In this document: one piece after another, positions 25,260-34,259 of the stretch
How the letters are laid out: each line of letters opens with the position of its first letter
How positions within the stretch are numbered: the first letter of the stretch is position 1
Source: Streptomyces olivaceoviridis
Lineage (GTDB): Bacteria; Actinomycetota; Actinomycetes; Streptomycetales; Streptomycetaceae
Direction: 5' to 3'
NCBI RefSeq assembly: GCF_014650115.1
Contig: NZ_BMUI01000042.1
Coordinates: forward strand, 1-49,444
DNA: 49,444 nt
Notes under the pieces: model-generated
Database searches by the model: none
Told to the model about the DNA's origin: nothing
The model's input: only the letters and a program-made list of their open reading frames with translations
Program-made: the position numbers and the translations under genes

Positions 25260-25844
25260 CGCTTGCGCCTGGGGAGAAAAGGCGTTCGTCTCGTTCTGTT
25301 CGCCCGCTCCGTTCCCGTGAGCGAAGCCTTGGAAGGGTGCGGAAGGGGCGCGGCGGGTGCGTTGCGCGGCGGGTGGGGCGTCGGCCTGCCGTGGGCGCGG
25401 AGGCGGGGTTGCCCTGGCCGGTCCTCGGGCCGGCCAGGGCGGGGCATGCCCTCATGATCTCGGCGGGCGCTGCCTGGTTGATCAGCCGGAAGGACGAACT
25501 GCGGCGGGGGTCCGGTCAGTCGATCGGTGGAGGCCGGGCCGCTGACGGGCAAGCGATGTCTGCGGCTTCGCGGTCCCGGCGACGGCCGGTGATGCCGCGG
25601 CTGGAGTCGTCCCGCTCCTGGGCGGTTCGGGCGCCGCCGGGTCACCCGGCAAGGGCACCAGTGCGTCCTGCCGGCCGGCCCCGGCCTGCTGTTTGGACGG
25701 TTCGGGCTGTCTGACGGCGGGGGCTGGGGCGGAGGAGGTGTGAGCCGGCCTGACGGCGGGGGCTGGGGCGGAGGGGGTGTGAGCCGGCTGCTCCCCGGGG
25801 AACGACACGGCAGGTCGGGTGTCCGTCCGTCATGCCTGTGCAGC
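25260..25844. other. Non-coding or proline-rich region with a 39-bp tandem repeat
   Basis: No clear gene. On the - strand one frame (25482-25808) encodes a Pro/Ala-rich peptide with a 13-residue repeat, produced by a 39-base unit that occurs twice at 25711-25749 and 25750-25788 with one difference. The unit starts CTGACGGCGGGGGCTGGGG. I would not call the frame a gene without further evidence. Confidence 0.5.
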
Positions 25845-26628
25845 CAGAGCACGTGGCTGAGCGTCCTGGTCTACATCCCCGCCTGCCTTCAGATCGTCGA
25901 CGGCGTCTCGGTGATCCTGTCGGGTGTCCATATGCTGCCGTGTGGTCATCGGGCTGGTACTGAGCCGGACTTTCGCCGGTCGCCTGTCTGCCCGCCCCCT
26001 GTGGCTGCGCCCGTTCCTCATAGGCGGCCTGACTGTCGGCCTTGCGGGTTTTTGCTGCTGGCCGTGCTCAGCCGGGGCATGCATGCGACGGGCTCTGGGC
26101 CTGTACTTCTTCGTCACCGGTCTCGGTGCGGGGGCGATCCCCATGGTCGCCCTGACCGTGGTGCGGAACTCCGTTCCCGCCGCCCGCCTGGGCGCGGCCG
26201 GCGCCGTGGTGACCTTCGCCCGGTCGATCGGGGCCGCTTTCGGTGTCGCGGTGTTCGGTGTCCTGCTCGTCAGCGCATGTGCCGTCCGGGTCCAGGGCCT
26301 GCCGTGTGCCGGGGGTTTCGGCCCCTTTCGTCGCGACGCCGTCGGCCGGCTGGCGGGACGTGCGCACGGCGCTGCGCACGGCAATGCGCACGGCGTGTTC
26401 GCGCACGCCACCGCGACCGGCTTTCTGCGGCTCGTCCCTGCCCTGGTCATCGGCGTGGTGCCGGCCCTTTCCCTCCGGCGCGGCCCCGGAGTGCGCTCGT
26501 TCTCGCTGCGCGGCGGCGCCGGCAGCCGAGGCCGGGGGCCGGGTGGCCGCCTTCTGGGGCTTCCGGTGCGCAGGCGTTTCGCACCGCGGCGAGGCGGGAG
26601 AGTGCCACGCCCGGGCTGTCCGTCTTGA
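25845..26628 (+). pseudogene. MFS drug-efflux transporter fragment (DHA2-like), frameshifted
   Basis: One frame gives WLSVLVYIPACLQIVDGVSV, then an indel near 25925 leads to VVIGLVLSRTFAGRLSARPL and the helices LGLYFFVTGLGAGAIPMVAL and VVTFARSIGAAFGVAVFGVL; the piece FLLLAVLSRGMHATGSG is again in the first frame. Together they resemble the C-terminal half (TM8-14) of a DHA2/EmrB-QacA type exporter. The N-terminal half is missing and at least two indels are present. It ends in a GC-rich repeat (26638 onward) next to an IS110 remnant. Confidence 0.7.
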
Positions 26629-26635
26629 CGGCGGA

Positions 26636-26684
26636 CCGGCTCGGGCCGGGGGGCCGGCTCGGGCCGGGGGGCCGGGGGGTGCCT
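26636..26684. repeat. 18-bp GC-rich tandem repeat
   Basis: An 18-base unit GGCTCGGGCCGGGGGGCC occurs twice in tandem and continues into a further G-run before the IS110 remnant. It may mark an old junction or slippage. Confidence 0.6.
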
Positions 26685-26711
26685 CTATGTCCTTCGTCAA
26701 CTCTGAGCTGG

Positions 26712-27108
26712 TCAGGCGACGGCTGCTTCGGGAAGGCGGGGTTCGTAGAAGGTGCCGTCGCGGAGCATGGCGAACAGGACGCTGACGCGGTGGCGGGCGA
26801 GGCGGAGGAGGGCCTGGGTGTGGGTCTTTCCGCGGACCCGGCATTTGTCGTAGTAGTCGCAGGAGGCGGGGTCGTGCAGGGCGGCGAACGCAGACAGGAA
26901 CATGGCCCGTTTGAGCTGCCGGTTTCCGCCTCGTGGTGCGTGTTCGCCGTGGATCGAGGTTCCCGAGGATCTGGTGGCCGGTGCGAGGCCGGCGTAGGAG
27001 GCGAGGTGGGCGGCGGTGGGGAAGCTGGTGCCGTCGCCGACGGTGACCAGCAGAACTGCGGCGGTCCTGACCGCGACCCCCGGCATCGAGGTCAGGACCT
27101 TGGAAAGA
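26712..27108 (-). pseudogene. IS110-family transposase C-terminal fragment
   Basis: The - strand reads MPGVAVRTAAVLLVTVGDGT, FPTAAHLASYAGLAPATRSS, then HAPRGGNRQLKRAMFLSAFA and YYDKCRVRGKTHTQALLRLA to a stop at 26712. The S-Y-A-G-L-A-P and G-N-R-x-L-K-x-A motifs are those of the C-terminal (Transposase_20, serine) domain of IS110 enzymes. The DEDD N-terminal domain is absent. At about 27108 it is fused directly to a luciferase-like gene fragment, which fixes the breakpoint. Confidence 0.8.
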
Positions 27109-27462
27109 GGGTGGTCCCGACCTGATCGCGGAAGGCGTTCGGGCCGGGGTCCTCACCGGTGCGCCGCAACGCCTCGGCGACACTGGCGAGTCCGCCCGGG
27201 CTGCGGCCGATCCCCGGATCGATGCGCCCGGGGTGGAGGGCGTTGAGCACGCCGAACTGCTCGCTCACCACGATGGGTGCGTGGTTGGTGAGCATGACGC
27301 CGCCGGAGCCGAGCCTGATGCTGCTGGTCACGCCTGCGAGGTGGGCGAGCAGTACCGCCGGGGCCGGGCTCGCCGAGGAGGGGAAACGTGGTGCTCCGCA
27401 ACCCAGAAGCGCCGGTACCCTCGGCGCTCTGCCTCCTGCGCCAAGGCGGCGGTCTGGCTCAG
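27109..27462 (-). pseudogene. Luciferase-like flavin monooxygenase fragment
   Basis: Frames on the - strand give AALAQEAERRGYRRFWVAEH (R-F-W-x-A-E-H-H, typical of LLM-class oxidoreductases), then after an indel near 27390 SSASPAPAVLLAHLAGVTSS, GSGGVMLTNHAPIVVSEQFG and HPGRIDPGIGRSPGG. These are the first 120 or so residues of a bacterial luciferase-family (MsnO8-like) enzyme. The gene loses its C-terminal two-thirds at the IS110 junction. Confidence 0.75.
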
Positions 27463-27469
27463 TCCACGG

Positions 27470-27498
27470 CGACGACGGCGCGGTCCGCGCCGTCGTCG
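27470..27498. repeat. Perfect 29-base palindrome
   Basis: Arms CGACGACGGCGCGG and CCGCGCCGTCGTCG are separated by a single T. It could be a cruciform-forming site or an operator; the 27500-27847 stretch to its right holds no gene that I can support. Confidence 0.8.
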
Positions 27499-27847
27499 GG
27501 CTCGCTTGGACGGACGAACGCGACCTGAGCCCGGAGGAACTCACCGTCATCGGCGAAGACGCGTCAACGCTGCCCGCCACCGCGATGCCGGCCTGACCAC
27601 CCGGGACGCCCAGTTCTCGGCGGCCGGGCCCGGAGCGTCGGAGCAGCGCCCCCCGCTCCGACGCCCGGCCCCGCCCGGGTGGTGGAGATACAAGCACCCG
27701 GGATCGCGTCCCGCCGTGCACCGCTGTGTGGAGGGCCCCATCGCACACAGACAGCACACACTTGCCGAGAAGACGGCATCGGTGGGTCCGGGGGCGACGG
27801 CGGGTGCTGCCGGCCCCCACCCGGGGTTTGTGGGGCGTGCGGGCCGT

Positions 27848-28774
27848 TCAGCTCGTGGTGCCGAGGTGGGTGGTGAAGTAGTCGGTGAGCTTGTCGACGG
27901 CGGGGTCGATGTACTGCTTCTTGTCGTAGAGGTCGACGTGGCTGGCGCCCTTGATCCAGTGGATTTCCTTCGGGCCGGTGGCGCGGTGGTGGGCCTCGAC
28001 GGCCATCCAGGAGGTGACGGCGCGTTCGCCGATGATCTGGAGGATGGGGCGGGGGCCGATCAGCGGGACGGCGTGGAAGGCGTCGTGCAGGGCCATCCGG
28101 TCGATGCTCTCCCAGGCCAGGAACTTCGCGGACCGTTCGTGCTCACCGCGCGGGGTGCAGTAGTACTCGAAGCCCTCGACGCCGTGTTCGCCGCCGAGCG
28201 CGGCGGCCTGCTCGGCGGTCTCCGGGAACATCGTCATCACGCCCGGGTCCTCGCCGCGGGCGGCGGCGGTGCGGGCCTGGGCGGCGGCGTCCAGCAGGGC
28301 CTGGAAGACGGCCGGGTCCTGGGCGCCGTCCGCGCCGAGACGGAACTGGCGGGCGGGCTCGGCGGTGGACACCGTGGCCACGGCCTTGACGCGGTGGTCA
28401 CCGCCGGTGGCGGCCAGCGAGTAGCTGCCGGAGGCGCAGATGCCCAGCAGACCGATCCGTTCGGCGTCCACCTCCTCGCGGGTGGTCAGGTAGGACACGG
28501 CGGCCTTGAAGTCCTCCACCCGCTGCGCGGGGTCCTCCAGACCGCGCGGCAGACCACCGGAGGCGCCCTGGTAGGCCGCGTCGAAGGCGAGGGCGACGAA
28601 CCCGCGCTCGGCCATCAACTGCGCGTACGTACCCGACGTCTGCTCCTTCACACCCGTCCCCGGGTGACCGACCACCAGCGCCGGCCGCGGACCCTCCGCC
28701 CGCCCTTCCGGCACATACATGTGCGCGGCGATCTCGATACCCACACTCTGGAAAGACACACTCGACCTGGACAT
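27848..28774 (-). CDS. Dienelactone-hydrolase-like alpha/beta hydrolase
   Basis: A 308-residue cytosolic hydrolase. ATG 28774 follows AAGGAGC with a seven-base spacer. After a beta-strand start (SVSFQSVGIEIAAHMYVP) come the oxyanion region GHPGTGVKEQTSG, the nucleophile region G-I-C-A-S-G (in the G-x-[SC]-x-S-G form, where a cysteine may be the nucleophile as in dienelactone hydrolase), RPILQIIGERAVTSW with the acid, and KGASHVDLYDKK with the catalytic histidine. The family includes DltD/CocE-like and YcjY-like hydrolases; the substrate is unknown. It is divergent from the XRE regulator remnant, which may once have controlled it. Confidence 0.88.
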   Translation of the reverse strand: MSRSSVSFQSVGIEIAAHMYVPEGRAEGPRPALVVGHPGTGVKEQTSGTYAQLMAERGFVALAFDAAYQGASGGLPRGLEDPAQRVEDFKAAVSYLTTREEVDAERIGLLGICASGSYSLAATGGDHRVKAVATVSTAEPARQFRLGADGAQDPAVFQALLDAAAQARTAAARGEDPGVMTMFPETAEQAAALGGEHGVEGFEYYCTPRGEHERSAKFLAWESIDRMALHDAFHAVPLIGPRPILQIIGERAVTSWMAVEAHHRATGPKEIHWIKGASHVDLYDKKQYIDPAVDKLTDYFTTHLGTTS

Positions 28775-29024
28775 CAAAGCGCTCCTTCTGTTCGATGTTT
28801 TCCCTTCGGGCCCCACTATGTGTCGGTGATGTCGGTGCTGAAATCAGTCAGATGACGGTAAGTACCGCAGTCAGCACGCGGGCTCCGAAATCCATTCACC
28901 CACCGGGTCATGTTCAGCATCGCACGAGCTCAGCAGGGGTAACAGAGGCAAAATCCTGTCTGGGAAGAAATCTGCCCCCTCACACATATGTCTTAATCTG
29001 CCGTCACACGTGACACTGGAGGAC
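28775..29024. promoter_or_regulatory. Divergent intergenic region, likely promoters
   Basis: This 250-base region separates the hydrolase (-) and the XRE regulator (+) and is clearly less GC-rich than its surroundings, for example at 28935-29010. It probably holds both promoters and the regulator's operator, but I see no clear palindrome. Confidence 0.4.
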
Positions 29025-29756
29025 ATGAATCCGGTACCCCCTTCCCGCCTCGGCGTCTTCCCGCGGGGGCGTCGGGCGCAGATGACTCCTGAGGAGTGCG
29101 GCCTGCCTGGAACGGACTCTCCCCGCAGGGTCATACCGGCCTGCGCCGCGAAGAGGGCGCCCAGCTCGCCTCCATCAGCGTCGACTACTACACCCGCCTC
29201 GAAGGCCGCGTCCCCGCCTCCGCCGCTGTCCTGCTCATCCTCCTCCGCGCCCTGCGCCTCGACGACGACCGGAAGCAGTACCTCCACGACATCGCCGGCT
29301 GCACCGACGACCGCCACCGCCGCCTCTCACAGCACACCCGACCCGCCCTGCGCCGCCTCCTCAAGCAGCTCCCCACCCCCGCCGTCGTCCTCGGCGAACG
29401 CCTCGACTGCACAACGACGCCCGCGACGCCGTTGCCACCCCTCCGCACCGCGAAGGGGTGGAGATCGGGATGGTGGTCGTGCGTAACGAGCTGTACGACC
29501 GCGCCTACCGGGGAGTCCGTTCCCTCTGGTACCGAACCGCGCGGGACCGCGGACACGGACGGATCCAGGTGGCGGCCCCCATGACGTCGGCCGGAGACCC
29601 GCGGCCTGGACCTTCCCCGCCGACATCGACGCCGCCTTCTGCACCAAGTATGGAGCGCTCGCCGACGACCTGGTCATCAGCCCGGGGGCGCGGGCCTCGG
29701 CGATCCGGACAGACCCCGTCTTGGAGCCGGGCGCGCGGCCCACATCGTCCCGCTGA
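29025..29756 (+). pseudogene. XRE/MmyB-type transcriptional regulator, frameshifted
   Basis: ATG 29025 follows CTGGAGG. The pieces read MNPVPPSRLGVFPRGRRAQM, then in a second frame GLRREEGAQLASISVDYYTR (HTH_31/XRE recognition region), VLLILLRALRLDDDRKQYLH, and in a third frame the MmyB-like ligand-binding part: MVVVRNELYDRAYRGVRSLW and YGALADDLVISPGARAS, stop 29756. Repaired it would be about 270-285 residues, the usual length. At least three frames are needed, so the regulator is dead. Such regulators usually control a neighbouring oxidoreductase, here the aldo/keto reductase 104 bases downstream and perhaps the divergent hydrolase. Confidence 0.75.
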
Positions 29757-29860
29757 GGAGCGGCGTTCCGGGCAGCCGTACCGGACGCCGATCGGCCGGG
29801 ATCCGAAGAACCCGGACGGCCCCAGTCGCGGGACCGTCCACCTCAACGAGAGCACAAATC

Positions 29861-30745
29861 ATGACTGAACGAACCAAGATCACAGTAGGCGCGAGCCTGA
29901 AGGTCGGCCGGATCGGCTACGGCTCCATGCGGCTGACCGGGCCGGGCCTGTTCGGCGACTACCCCGACCGGGAGGCCGGCAAGAAGTTCCTGCGAGAAGC
30001 GGTTGAGGCGGGGGTCGATCTGATCGACACCGCGGACGTCTACGGACCGCACACCGCCGAGGCACTCATCCGCGAGGCACTCCACCCCTATCCCGAGCAC
30101 CTGGTCATCGCCACCAAGGGCGGTCTGGTCCGCAGCGGTCCCGACCTGTCGACGATCGGCTACATCGGCAACCCCCAGTACCTGCGGCAGTCCGTCGTCC
30201 TCAGCGCGCGGCGCCTGGGTGTGGAGCAGATCGACCTCTACTACCTGCACACCGGCCGGGCCACGGACGCGTCCTTCGCCGACCAGGTCGGCACCCTGGC
30301 CGAGCTGCGGAAGAAGGGGCTGATCAAGAACATCGGGCTGTCGAACGTCACGGTGGAGCAGCTGCGCGAGGCGCGGGAGATCACCGACATCGCCGCCGTG
30401 ACCGCGCACTACAACGTCGCCGCGCGGCACGAGCAGCCGCTCCTGGACGCCGCCGTCGGCGGCGGCGCCGTCTTCGTGCCCTGGCAACCCGTCTCCCTCA
30501 CCGCACCCGGTGACAGCACCGACACCAACGGCCCCGAGGCGATTGCCGCCGTGCTGTCCCCCATCGCCGAGGCGCATGGGGCCACCGTTCCCCAGATCAC
30601 CCTGGCCTGGTTGCTGACGCGCTCGCCGTCGGTGCTGCCAGTCCCGGCGACCACGACCATCGGGCACCTGCGGGAGAACCTGGACGCCCAGGACCTGGTC
30701 CTGACGCCGGAGGAGATCAGCACGATCGACGCCCTCGCCCAGTAG
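29861..30745 (+). CDS. Aldo/keto reductase
   Basis: A 294-residue NADPH-dependent reductase with a TIM-barrel fold. The catalytic tetrad is visible: Asp in LIDTADVYG and Tyr in the same motif, Lys in VIATKGG, and His in YYLHTGR. The NADP-binding region near the C-terminus reads VLPVPATTTIGHLRENLDAQ. The sequence is complete from ATG 29861 and of normal length. It most resembles the AKR group that includes YajO/Tas-like proteins and pyridoxal reductases; the substrate cannot be fixed. It follows the broken XRE regulator and a hairpin follows the stop. Confidence 0.9.
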   Translation: MTERTKITVGASLKVGRIGYGSMRLTGPGLFGDYPDREAGKKFLREAVEAGVDLIDTADVYGPHTAEALIREALHPYPEHLVIATKGGLVRSGPDLSTIGYIGNPQYLRQSVVLSARRLGVEQIDLYYLHTGRATDASFADQVGTLAELRKKGLIKNIGLSNVTVEQLREAREITDIAAVTAHYNVAARHEQPLLDAAVGGGAVFVPWQPVSLTAPGDSTDTNGPEAIAAVLSPIAEAHGATVPQITLAWLLTRSPSVLPVPATTTIGHLRENLDAQDLVLTPEEISTIDALAQ

Positions 30746-30768
30746 TGCCGCCGCGGCCCGCCCCCGCG

Positions 30769-30799
30769 CGTCCGCGGCCGGCGTGGCCGCGCCCGGACG
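30769..30799 (+). terminator. Hairpin after aldo/keto reductase
   Basis: CGTCCGCGGCC at 30769-30779 pairs with GGCCGCGCCCGGACG at 30785-30799, leaving a four-base bulge and a five-base loop, 24 bases after the stop codon. A terminator role is likely although there is no T-run. Confidence 0.45.
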
Positions 30800-30839
30800 G
30801 CGCCGCACGGCTGCCCGGTCGCTGTGTGACACACCCCGC

Positions 30840-31250
30840 GGCGCGCCGGTGAGGGGAGCACGGTGTTCCGCCGTCGCTGGGCGGCGAAGCCGAGCGGATC
30901 CGCCACGGCGTGGCCCAGCGGGTCCGCCAGGGCGGGGACCGTGCGCAGGAAGCAGTCCGGGACGGTCGAGGAAACCACCCGGACCGCCGGCCACGGTCCA
31001 CAGCCCAGGTCGAGTGCCAGGCAGGAGTCGGACTTCCCGGAGCCTTCGGGGTCGTAGGAGCCCTTCACCGCGTTGGTCGGCAGGGCTGCGACCTCTTGGG
31101 TCATGTCCTCGAAGCGAATGCGCTCCGGGAGCTGCCCGAACCGTGCCCTGCGCAGTGACGCCGCGGCGGTGTCCGCAGTGAGCCTTGTTGTAAAGGCTTG
31201 GTCACTCCCACGCAGGGTGAACTCAAGAACGTCACACCTAGCTGACACGA
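30840..31250 (-). pseudogene. Possible unidentified gene remnant
   Basis: One - strand frame has natural-looking protein sequence: EFTLRGSDQAFTTRLTADTA, FGQLPERIRFEDMTQEVAAL, then NAVKGSYDPEGSGKSDSCLA and SSTVPDCFLRTVPALADPLG. I do not recognise it and see no convincing start or stop. It may be a piece of a larger gene truncated at both ends. Confidence 0.3.
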
Positions 31251-31733
31251 TCAGCCGTGTCCCGGGGCCTTCGGGCCCGGCCGGCGCGTCCGGGCGCTGT
31301 GCGCCGGCGAGGCCCCCGGGCCGCACGTGCCGCTGGCGCGGACGCTGCCCGGTGCTGCTGCCCTTCCGCGACCGGGCGGTCCGCCAGGGCGAGCCGGACG
31401 GCGTCCGGTGCGCCACCGCACCGAGCCGGCGCGAAACGGTCCGCCGTGCCACCCGGGATCGCTTCAGAAGGGGTCACGTTGCAGTCGGCGTCGCGTGCCA
31501 CGGGTGGCGAGCGGGCGGGCCGTAGGCCGCGCAACGCTCAGGCCGCCTGGTGGCCGCTGATTCGAAGACTCACCACGCACCGCTGAGCCTTGCCGAGAGC
31601 ACTGCCGCTCCGGCACGGCGCGGTACAACGTGCCCACTTCACCTCATCCGGCCGGTCTCCGGCGTGCCCCCGTTCGTCGCGCCTTCGCGCGGACATGTGG
31701 CCGTCCGCCGCCCGGCCCTTCCCTCACGAGGCC
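31251..31733. other. Region upstream of MFS exporter, no supported gene
   Basis: Only Arg/Pro/Ala-rich shadow frames are visible. The last 150 bases should contain the promoter of the exporter gene at 31734, but no boxes are evident. Confidence 0.35.
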
Positions 31734-32942
31734 ATGAACAAGAAAAAATTCCTGCCCACGCTGCTCGTCGTGGCGCTGATCGGCACCATCATTGAGCTGG
31801 ACATGTCCGTGCCCAGCTTTCCAGACATCGCCAGAACGCTGGACGCGTCCGAGTCGTCGGTCCAGCTGACCGTCACCTACAACTTCTTCGGCTACTGTTT
31901 GGGCGCCCTCGCCTACGGACCGCTGTCCGACCGGTTCGGCCGGCGCGGCGTCATGCTGGCCGGCAACGCCGTCATGCTGGCCGGCGCGCTGGGCTGCGCG
32001 GTGGCGCCCACCATCGAGTTCCTGCTGGCATCCCGGTTCGTGCAGGGCATCGGCGCCAGCACCTCCGTCGTGCTCGTCTTCGTGATCATCGCGGACGTCT
32101 ACGAGGGCACCCGGCTGCTGAAGATGTTCGGCCTGACCAACGCCGCCATGTCCACCTTCATGACGGCGGCCCCGGCCCTCGGCGGGCTGATCAACCGCAC
32201 TCTCGGCTGGCGCGGCAACTACGCGGTGGTCTTTGCCGTCACCCTGGTGTCGCTGCTGCTCATGGCGCTGTTCCTGCCCGAGACCAAGACCGAGCGGGTC
32301 AAGGTGAGCGCCCGGCGGGTGGCCGGCGACTACCGGCGTCTGCTGGGCAGCGGGGAGTTCCTCGCCGCGTCGCTCGTCCCCAGCCTGCTGTTCGCCGCCT
32401 ACATGGTCTTCATCGCCGCCAGCTCCTTCCTGTACACGGACACCTTCGGTCTGTCCACGGTGGCGTTCGCGGGCAACCTCCTGGTCATCGTCGCGTCGTT
32501 CGCGATCACCAGCCTCTTCGCCACCAAGATCATGGAGCTCCTCGGCAGTCCCGGGCGCACCGTGGCGTGCGCCATCACCGCCACGCTGGCCGGAGTCGCC
32601 CTGTTCCTCGCCTTCGGTGACGGCCCGGTGTCCACCACCGTGTCCCTCGCCGTCTTCTGCGTCGGCTTCGCCGCCGTCTACCCCGTCGTCTTCGGCCGTT
32701 CCCTGCAGGTGTTCCCCGAGCTCCAGGGAGCGGCGTCCTCGCTGAACATGAGCAGCCGGGCACTGCTGGTGACCCTGTTCACCGGCGTGGCCAGCAGCCT
32801 GTTCACGGGCGACGCCGTCGTCACGGCCGGGGTGATGGCGGTGGCCACCGCCGTCGCCGCGCCGCTGGCCGTCCTCACGTCCAGAACTCCCGCCGGCGAG
32901 CAGACCTCGCACCCGTCGGACGCGATGACCGGGGCCGGCTGA
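31734..32942 (+). CDS. MFS multidrug exporter, Bcr/CflA-type
   Basis: A 402-residue membrane transporter with 12 predicted helices, probably a drug/H+ antiporter exporting a small molecule. ATG 31734 follows CACGAGG. The protein starts MNKKKFLPTLLVVALIGTII and has the acidic TM1 residues (IIELDMSVPSFPDIAR) and motif A GPLSDRFGRR between TM2 and TM3, both typical of Bcr/CflA. Length is normal and no break is present. The AurF-like oxygenase gene starts 133 bases downstream in the same direction, so the exporter may have served a product of that enzyme (inference). No regulator is adjacent. Confidence 0.9.
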   Translation: MNKKKFLPTLLVVALIGTIIELDMSVPSFPDIARTLDASESSVQLTVTYNFFGYCLGALAYGPLSDRFGRRGVMLAGNAVMLAGALGCAVAPTIEFLLASRFVQGIGASTSVVLVFVIIADVYEGTRLLKMFGLTNAAMSTFMTAAPALGGLINRTLGWRGNYAVVFAVTLVSLLLMALFLPETKTERVKVSARRVAGDYRRLLGSGEFLAASLVPSLLFAAYMVFIAASSFLYTDTFGLSTVAFAGNLLVIVASFAITSLFATKIMELLGSPGRTVACAITATLAGVALFLAFGDGPVSTTVSLAVFCVGFAAVYPVVFGRSLQVFPELQGAASSLNMSSRALLVTLFTGVASSLFTGDAVVTAGVMAVATAVAAPLAVLTSRTPAGEQTSHPSDAMTGAG

Positions 32943-33075
32943 CCCGGCCCGCCTTCGGCTTCCCTTTCAACCCCGTGAGTGCGGGCGGCACTGTCCGCCG
33001 CCCGCGCCTTTCGACCCGTCGTCACAGGGCACGCCGGCCGTGCGTCGCGCCGGCGTGCCCGGGAAGAGGCACGCC

Positions 33076-33570
33076 ATGTCCACCCTGCACCAGGAGAACG
33101 CCCCGTCCGAGCGGACGCTGTCCAGCCTGACCGCGCAGTACGCGGACCGCTGGGAGGCCCGCTCGTCCGTCCGCACCCGCCCCCGCAAGACCATCGACTT
33201 CACGCAGAGCGGCTTCTTCTTCCCCGAGGACAAGCAGCCCCTGCTGCTCGCCGAGGAGGTGCGGGGCCTCGGACGGTCCGCCAAGGACGAGATCCCCGTG
33301 CAGGAGCTTGGAGCAGGCCGAGACGATCTCCTTGGTCATGATCGACGAGTACTACCACGTGTACATCGCCCAGGACATGATCCTCCAGCTGCGGCAGCAC
33401 TACCCGCACCTGAGCGACATCGACTACGCGCTCCCGGACTCCCGGCGCGCGGTGAGCGAGATCCGCGCGAAGCTGGCCCCCCGCTACCACGACGTCTTCG
33501 AGATACTCGCCAACTGCTGCTTCGAGACGACCCTCGTGCGCGAACTCGTCGAGTTCTTCACCCCGTCGCG
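33076..33570 (+). pseudogene. AurF-like diiron N-oxygenase, frameshifted and truncated
   Basis: ATG 33076 follows GGGAAGAGG. Residues 1-75 (MSTLHQENAPSERTLSSLTA, then YADRWEARSSVRTRPRKTID) are in one frame. After an indel near 33300 the second frame reads SLEQAETISLVMIDEYYHVY, a D-E-x-Y-H iron-ligand motif, then IRAKLAPRYHDVFEILANCC and FETTLVRELVEFF with further Glu/His ligands. This matches the p-aminobenzoate N-oxygenase (AurF) family, which converts aryl amines to nitro groups. The protein stops being recognisable near 33570, about half of the usual 300-340 residues, so the C-terminal ligands are lost. Family assignment is from motifs only. Confidence 0.6.
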
Positions 33571-33704
33571 GGCAGACGGGCCCGCTGTGCCCTGGACCGA
33601 CCCCCCGAGGTCCGGGGCACAGCCACGCCTCGCGCGGGCGATCTCCCGCCCCACGCCGACACCCGCTCAGGCACGGGGGTTGGCCGTGGCGGGCCGGACT
33701 GCCG

Positions 33705-34217
33705 GTGCCGCCGCTGCCCGGCGCGGATGCGCCGGGGGATCTGCTGGACCCGCGCGAGGCGACGGCGTTGGTGGGCGTGACGTCCAGGCCGTGGGAGAGC
33801 TACCGGCACGATCCGGCGCTGGCCGCGCATGGGGTTCAGGTGCGCGGGCAGCAGCCGGACGCTGAGGCCGCGGAGGTGGAGCACTGGCGGCCCGCGGCGG
33901 TGGTGGCCTGGCTGGAAGGCAGGCCCGGACGCGGCCACGGTGGGGGCCGTCCGCTCGACGCCCGTGACGGGGTGCCCCGTGAGGAGATCTCGCCGCGCAC
34001 CGCCGCCCTGCTCGCTGTCCAGCCCGCCGTCACGGCCGAGGAGGTGAGCCGCCGCCTCGGTATCCATCCCGACCGTGCGCACCGCGCCCTGGAGGAGCTG
34101 CGCGCGGCGGCGGTCGCGGCGCTGCTGGAGCGGGAGCGGGCCGCGAGCGCGGAGGACGTCGCCGCGCGGCTGGGGTACCCGCTGCGCACGGCTCGCCCGT
34201 CCTCACGGCTGCGCGCA
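33705..34217 (+). pseudogene. Helix-turn-helix DNA-binding protein, 3' end disrupted
   Basis: From GTG 33705 the frame reads LLDPREATALVGVTSRPWES, HGVQVRGQQPDAEAAEVEHW, then PAVTAEEVSRRLGIHPDRAH and ASAEDVAARLGYPLRTAR. Three predicted helix-turn-helix units (about residues 12-30, 110-130 and 145-165) follow one another, as in plasmid or integrative-element regulators of streptomycetes. Beyond about 34217 the frame runs on into the antisense of the next gene, so the natural end is lost. I cannot name the family. Confidence 0.45.
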
Positions 34218-34259
34218 CCGGAGCTGGTGATTAGGGAGCGGCGAGCGCGGGGCTTGATG

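Noticed and set aside
31644..32912. A 422-aa - strand frame
   Set aside because: It is His/Gly/Glu-rich antisense of the MFS exporter.
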